A stretch of DNA of 12,038 nt. It comes from Cephalothrix spiralis (Eukaryota > Nemertea > Palaeonemertea > Archinemertea > Cephalotrichidae). Positions 9,126 to 12,038 of the stretch are shown here, one piece after another (positions within the stretch are counted from its first letter, which is position 1; each line of letters begins with the position of its first letter). The translations under genes were made by a program, and so were the position numbers. A model generated the notes under the pieces. The model was not told where the DNA came from. It worked only from the letters and a program-made list of their open reading frames with translations, and ran no database searches. The DNA is taken from NCBI GenBank assembly GCA_032353305.1, contig JAUCNG010331067.1, positions 1 through 12,038 on the forward strand, written 5' to 3'.

Positions 9126-9497
9126 CATGAATTTTTCAAAAAAAATGCGTCTTTTACGCAGCTAGAACTAATAATGAGGGTCTAAAGAAAAGGGGGGGGG
9201 GGTTACGCTTTCCCGATAAAATTTTTTTCCCGATCCAGCTAAGCAAAAATGTATTCCCGCTTCTAACTTCCGTTAAGTCACTTTTCCTGCTTCCCACTAC
9301 CGTTAACCATTTATATTTTAAAATAACCACTCGTTCCTGTTAGCAATTTTTCTTCTTCTTCTGCTTTCCACTAAGTAATGGATGAGTTATTCTGCCACAT
9401 GAAGATAGGGAGTAAACTGTATTATATATCTAAGAGTGCAGCTGGACACTGATCTGATTTAGATTGATTGTTTACAAAATCATTTTAAATTTTAATC
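9126..9497. other. Spacer between module X (left) and the tandem array
   Basis: No gene is seen. It holds an 11-base G run (9192-9202), followed by a pyrimidine-rich stretch (9203-9365) in which related phrases recur: TTCCCGCTTCTAACTTCCGTTAA (9253-9275) and CTGCTTCCCACTACCGTTAAC (9288-9308), a weak imperfect repeat. The remainder is AT-rich with no recognisable feature. Confidence 0.5.
9192..9202 (+). repeat. Eleven-base G homopolymer
   Basis: A single uninterrupted G run after AAAGAAAA. It is also a likely spot for sequencing or assembly length error. Confidence 0.85.
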
Positions 9498-10026
9498 GAA
9501 CTGCAAAAATATCAAAATATAAAGATTTAAAAAGTAACATAATTTATCTGTTAATATCTCCTACGCAAGTCCATACAAAAAAGTATAATTGTAAACTGAG
9601 AAAACGAAAGTGCTAAACATGACGACACCTCTCCACTCTAAAATATTCCCAATAAATTGACACAATTATTGAACTGCAAAAATAGCAAAATATAAAGATA
9701 TAAAAAGTAACATAATTAATCTGTTAAAATCCCGTACGCAAGTCCATGCAAAAAAGTATAATTGTAAACCCAGAAAACGAAAGTGCTAAACATAACGACA
9801 CCTCTCCGCTCTAAAATATTCCTAATTAATTGACACAATTAATATACTTAATATATTGAACTGCAAAAATAGCAAAATATAAAAAGTAACATAATTAATA
9901 TGTTAAAATCCCGTACGCAAGTCCATGCAAAAAAAAGTATAATTGTAAACCCAGAAAACGAAAGTGCTAAATATAGCGACACCTCCACTCTAAAATATTC
10001 CCAATAAATTGACACAATTAATATAC
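9498..10026. repeat. Three tandem copies of a ~173-bp unit
   Basis: Units start with GAACTGCAAAAAT at 9498, 9671 and 9858. Shared landmarks in each are TACGCAAGTCCAT, AAAAGTATAATTGTAAAC, GAAAACGAAAGTGCTAAA and CTCTAAAATATTCC. The first period is 173 bases; the second is 187 because of an AATATACTTAATATAT-type insert at the junction; the third unit lacks the AAAGATA block. The second and third copies resemble each other more than the first. The array sits between the inverted module X copies. A tandem core between conserved flanks is known from non-autonomous rolling-circle (Helentron-related) elements of bivalves, a comparison I make on layout only. Confidence 0.9.
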
Positions 10027-10344
10027 CAGTCTATCTACCAAACGGTTCGGCATTTCGTGCGGATGAAACCTTGGAACCCACTTATCACTAATATACGATG
10101 TCCCCTTAATTGATCGATGATTCAAGTCTGAAGCACCTTCCATTAGGAACTGTCTTTCTCAGGTGATGTGTTTCTGTCTATTATAGCCGACAATTTGTAT
10201 CCTTATACAGATAATATATCATATCATTTATAATATGAATGGTTAGAATTGAATGATACTATTAACATACCAGACCCTTTTAATAACAAATAATCATAAA
10301 AAATGACGTTATTTCAGACTTGACATATTAACCTTAAACAAAAT
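10027..10344. other. Spacer between the tandem array and module X (right)
   Basis: No open frame or strong repeat is visible. The first part (10035-10150) is less AT-rich than its surroundings, and the rest is AT-rich with TATA-type runs around 10212-10235. I cannot assign it to an element, though its position makes it part of the composite flanked by module X. Confidence 0.45.
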
Positions 10345-10643
10345 GGTGGATCCAACTCTATAATTGCAAGAGGATAGAATAATTGTACATAGTACAAATA
10401 CTTAAATTTCCAAAGTAAATACAATTTCATTGCTTTGATTTCATTAAAATTAACTTCATTTTGATATTTCCTTCGATCTTCAGAGGTTATAATGTCAACA
10501 GATTTTCAAAGCTCTTCTTTCCACCGTTTTATCTCTTTATCATATAAGCCTAATTACTCACAAACGTGTCACTTGTTAATGAATTCGAATTCCTATTCGT
10601 CGGGTCCATTCGAATGACGAAATGCGAAATGGTCATTTAAATT
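10345..10643 (+). repeat. Module X, right inverted copy
   Basis: Inverse of 8818-9125 with high similarity by eye. Read on the plus strand it runs from AAAATGGTGGATCCAACTC through CAGAGGTTATAATGTCAAC to the family-B end GACGAAATGCGAAATGGTC (10617-10635). The order module X, then family-B end, is thus the same in both copies once orientation is reversed, so X and B probably belong to one larger repeat unit. Confidence 0.85.
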
Positions 10644-10695
10644 CCCCAAAAAATCATATTAAATTTATTTATCTGCATGGTATGACAAATAATTA
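10612..10695 (+). mobile_element. Family-B end, copy 3 (left arm fragment)
   Basis: This continues from module X with GACGAAATGCGAAATGGTC and AAATTCCCCAAAAAATCATATTAAATTT (10640-10667), matching 6393-6440 and 8164-8215, and includes a GGTATGACAAATAATTAAA stretch like that at 6450-6470. Similarity stops near 10695, before the apex motif. It is a truncated end without a matching right arm. Confidence 0.75.
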
Positions 10696-10729
10696 AATAG
10701 AAAAAGACAATTTGCGTGTGTGATATACT

Positions 10730-10890
10730 TATCATGCACGATAAAGAACCCTAGCTGGGGGCTATTCGATAAGTGCATTGCATGTATAAGAGTAGCCAGG
10801 TGCTTATAAGGGTCAATGCTCAGCAAGCGGACCATTGTGTCTATTTGAGCAAGTCAACACTGACGCCCTATATATAGATAGATAGATAGA
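10730..10890 (+). mobile_element. SINE copy, plus strand, 5'-truncated, with GATA tail
   Basis: The part from about 10785 to 10872 matches, in inverted orientation, the tail halves of the minus-strand copies at 4440-4530 and 5331-5420: the stretch around AAGCGGACCATTGTGTCTAT (from 10828) and the GACGCC near the end are shared. It ends in TATATATA followed by GATA repeats (10877-10890), which fixes this as the 3' end of the element and gives the orientation. The head with Pol III boxes is missing. The preceding segment (10730-10785), containing AAAGAACCCTAGCTGGGGGC, has no match in the other copies here and may be extra element body or flanking sequence. Confidence 0.7.
10877..10890 (+). repeat. 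GATA microsatellite tail
   Basis: Three and a half GATA units follow TATATA at the 3' end of the plus-strand SINE copy. The minus-strand copy at 5331 also ends next to a TATATA run, consistent with a simple-repeat tail in this family. Confidence 0.75.
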
Positions 10891-11178
10891 ATTCATTCAA
10901 CTGCTTACATTCGGTCCACGCACGATTGAGTTCAGTTAACTTTTAGCGCGTTTCTTTTTCCATAATATTTCAGTTTATTCCGATTATTTTGAATAATTAA
11001 TTATAGATATTAGTAATGATATCGACCAATCAAAATTATTTTTAAATAGAGATCCATCTTCTCATTTTATGTCATACAATTATATTTCTACACTCCTTCT
11101 TTTTTGTCATTTATAAATTTCTAGGTGTTTTCATAATTATGATGATTTGTATTAATTTATAAAATAAATAAAAAAAAA
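10891..11178. other. AT-rich non-coding spacer
   Basis: This stretch lies between the GATA tail of the plus-strand SINE and the endonuclease relic. It is dominated by A/T runs and has no open frame, repeat or hairpin that I can support. Confidence 0.5.
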
Positions 11179-11313
11179 TCTTAATTGTGCATTAAAATCC
11201 CCACAAATGATGTGGTTTTTTTGTAGGGCTTTTAACTTGAATGTTTTTTTTGTAGGGCTTTTAACTTGAATGCGTTTTGTTTTGAAAAGGCAATAACTGC
11301 AGTAATAGCTGTT
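11179..11313 (-). pseudogene. Relic of a non-LTR retrotransposon endonuclease (APE/EEP type)
   Basis: On the minus strand, 11182-11229 reads LQKNHIICGDFNAQLR. A hydrophobic strand followed by GDFNA (codons at 11188-11202) is the hallmark of the apurinic-like endonuclease that nicks target DNA for LINE-type elements of the Jockey/I/CR1/RTE groups; Asp and Asn are catalytic-site residues in that family. Upstream (11252-11313), another frame reads ITAVIAFSKQNAFKLKAL, compatible with the segment that normally precedes this motif. The two frames are separated by a 29-bp tandem duplication (11215-11272), which shifts the frame. The sequence ends in a stop just downstream at 11152 and has a stop at about 11314. 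No reverse transcriptase is visible. It is a short dead fragment; a chance match is possible, but the motif and its context make a relic more likely. Confidence 0.42.
11215..11272. repeat. 29-bp tandem duplication, two copies
   Basis: The unit T(7-8)GTAGGGCTTTTAACTTGAATG occurs at 11216-11243 and 11244-11272, identical except for one T in the homopolymer. It lies within the endonuclease relic and breaks its frame. Near-identity of the copies points to a recent slippage or duplication event. Confidence 0.9.
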
Positions 11314-11532
11314 CATGTAGAAAGAGTAAGGGTCGTAAATAAAATTGAAGATATGAATTACCATCATTTAAAGTTGCAGTCAATCGTAAACAATAACAGT
11401 AAAACAATGTCTTCCAGATTGATTATCAAATTAGTCCTTATCAACTTTTATGGCCAAAGAATTATGCTAAGTTACATCTTTAAAAGTACTATATAATTGC
11501 CAAAATAAAGCAAATAACTATAATTTTTGATG

Positions 11533-11542
11533 CCATATTAGG
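11533..11542 (+). promoter_or_regulatory. Perfect CArG box (SRF/MADS-type site) upstream of the BTB gene
   Basis: CCATATTAGG fits CC(A/T)6GG exactly, the binding site of serum response factor and other MADS proteins. It is about 335 bases before the BTB start. A GGAA core (11546-11549), as used by Ets factors that partner SRF, follows within a few bases, and a CCAAT sequence is at 11566-11570. AT-rich DNA produces such matches by chance, so function is unproven. Confidence 0.3.
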
Positions 11543-11815
11543 GAAAGGAAACAAGTCTAACGTGGCCAATTGAGTCTAATATAATACCCCCGTTTGACTG
11601 TAGCTTTAATACAAATGCTATTTTTAGTTGACTGTGTACAATGTATGTTGAAACTAAGGTAGGCTATTAGCAATTAGTCTAAAATTATTAATTAAAAAAT
11701 ATTGATTTTTGTAATATATTACCTAGAGCAGGAGAGCAGGATATTTTAAATTCTGTTAGCGTTGTGCGTTTAGATAAATCATTAAAACAAAACTATCAAT
11801 ATAATATTTTATAAA

Positions 11816-11839
11816 ATGAATTGGAGTATGCATACCTAA
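11816..11839 (+). promoter_or_regulatory. Short upstream ORF (7 codons) before the BTB start
   Basis: An ATG at 11816 opens a frame of seven codons (MNWSMHT) closed by TAA at 11837-11839, 38 bases before the BTB start codon. If transcription begins upstream of 11816, this uORF would lie in the 5' leader and could reduce initiation at the main ATG. The AT-rich stretch at 11799-11815 just before it also looks TATA-like, and if that is the real TATA box the mRNA would start downstream and exclude the uORF. Both readings are inference. Confidence 0.3.
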
Positions 11840-11877
11840 CACGAGGATAGCAAAAACAAGAAGGAATAGACCTCACT

Positions 11878-12038
11878 ATGGATATTACGATAAGTAATGA
11901 TGAACACGCATCATGGATTACTCAAGAAATAACACAACTTCGAAATGATGACCAACTGTGTGATCTCAAGGTTACTATTAACAATGTAGAAATTAATTGT
12001 CATTTATTAATTTTAGCTATCTCCAGTAAGTATTTCAA
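11878..12038 (+). CDS. BTB/POZ-domain protein, N-terminal part (Kelch-like type), cut by window end
   Basis: The open frame gives 53 complete codons and runs off the window. Residues 21-32 (LRNDDQLCDLKV) and 41-53 (CHLLILAISSKYF) match the start of a BTB/POZ domain: the leucine-rich helix, the 'LCD' strand with its conserved Asp, then the His and 'LA.SS.YF' helix. In this family BTB domains dimerise, and Kelch-like members serve as substrate adaptors for Cullin-3 ubiquitin ligases; that role here is inferred from family only, because BACK and Kelch parts lie beyond the window. The start is chosen because it is the first ATG after an in-frame TAG at 11848, has A at -3 and G at +4, and leaves about 20 residues before the domain, usual for Kelch-like proteins. 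No introns are visible. The segment at 12026-12034 resembles a splice donor (A|GTAAGTAT), but reading through it gives the expected SSKYF, so I treat it as coding. It could equally be a BTB protein without Kelch repeats. Confidence 0.85.
   Translation, partial: MDITISNDEHASWITQEITQLRNDDQLCDLKVTINNVEINCHLLILAISSKYF

Larger units (their letters stand above)
11314..11877 (+). other. Upstream region of the BTB gene
   Basis: This non-coding stretch between the retroelement relic and the BTB start is strongly AT-rich. It holds the CArG box and CCAAT sequence, TATA-like runs at 11577-11584 and 11799-11815, and the short uORF. No polypyrimidine tract followed by AG stands out immediately before the BTB ATG, so I favour this being a first coding exon with its leader, not an internal exon. 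Confidence 0.4.

Noticed and set aside
9600-9625. CTGAGAAAACGAAAG in the first tandem unit, faintly like a hammerhead core
   Set aside because: The CUGANGA bases are not satisfied, no stem II fits between the two parts, and the other two units have CCCAGAAAACGAAAG, losing the match.

Overview
The window looks like nuclear DNA from an AT-rich animal genome, probably an invertebrate. A mollusc or similar marine invertebrate is plausible but not proven. The reasons are: almost no long open reading frames in 12 kb, several families of dispersed non-autonomous repeats (tRNA-headed SINEs, inverted-repeat/foldback elements, a three-copy tandem array), a relic of a retrotransposon endonuclease, and a BTB/POZ (Kelch-like type) gene start with a eukaryotic start context at the very end. 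I see no bacterial-style operons, no rRNA or intact tRNA genes and no CRISPR array.

Layout. Positions 1-3305 are AT-rich with no gene I can support, apart from a divergent repeat piece at 2176-2243. A 101-bp MITE with near-perfect 24-bp terminal inverted repeats lies at 3306-3406. Positions 3407-4439 are unremarkable except for a C-rich tract at 3641-3658. Positions 4440-5622 hold two long copies and one short piece of a SINE on the minus strand, with Pol III box-like heads. A fourth piece is at 7721-7830, and a 5'-truncated copy in the opposite orientation ends in a GATA tail at 10730-10890.

Positions 6375-6675 are a hairpin-forming foldback element (here 'family B'). Positions 8146-10695 are a nested composite. 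It contains a second family-B element with a long GC-rich hairpin inside it (8391-8806), then a 300-bp module X. About 1.2 kb further on, module X returns in inverted orientation (10345-10643) and runs straight into a third family-B end. Three tandem copies of a ~173-bp unit (9498-10026) sit between the inverted X arms.

Positions 11179-11313 carry, on the minus strand, a short relic of a non-LTR retrotransposon endonuclease with a GDFNA motif, split by a 29-bp tandem duplication. From 11878 to the window end an open frame gives the first 53 residues of a BTB domain. It is preceded by a 7-codon upstream ORF and, further up, a perfect CArg-type (CC(A/T)6GG) box.

The only confident gene is the truncated BTB gene; almost everything else recognisable is repeat material. 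Identities were judged by eye; no alignment or database search was run.
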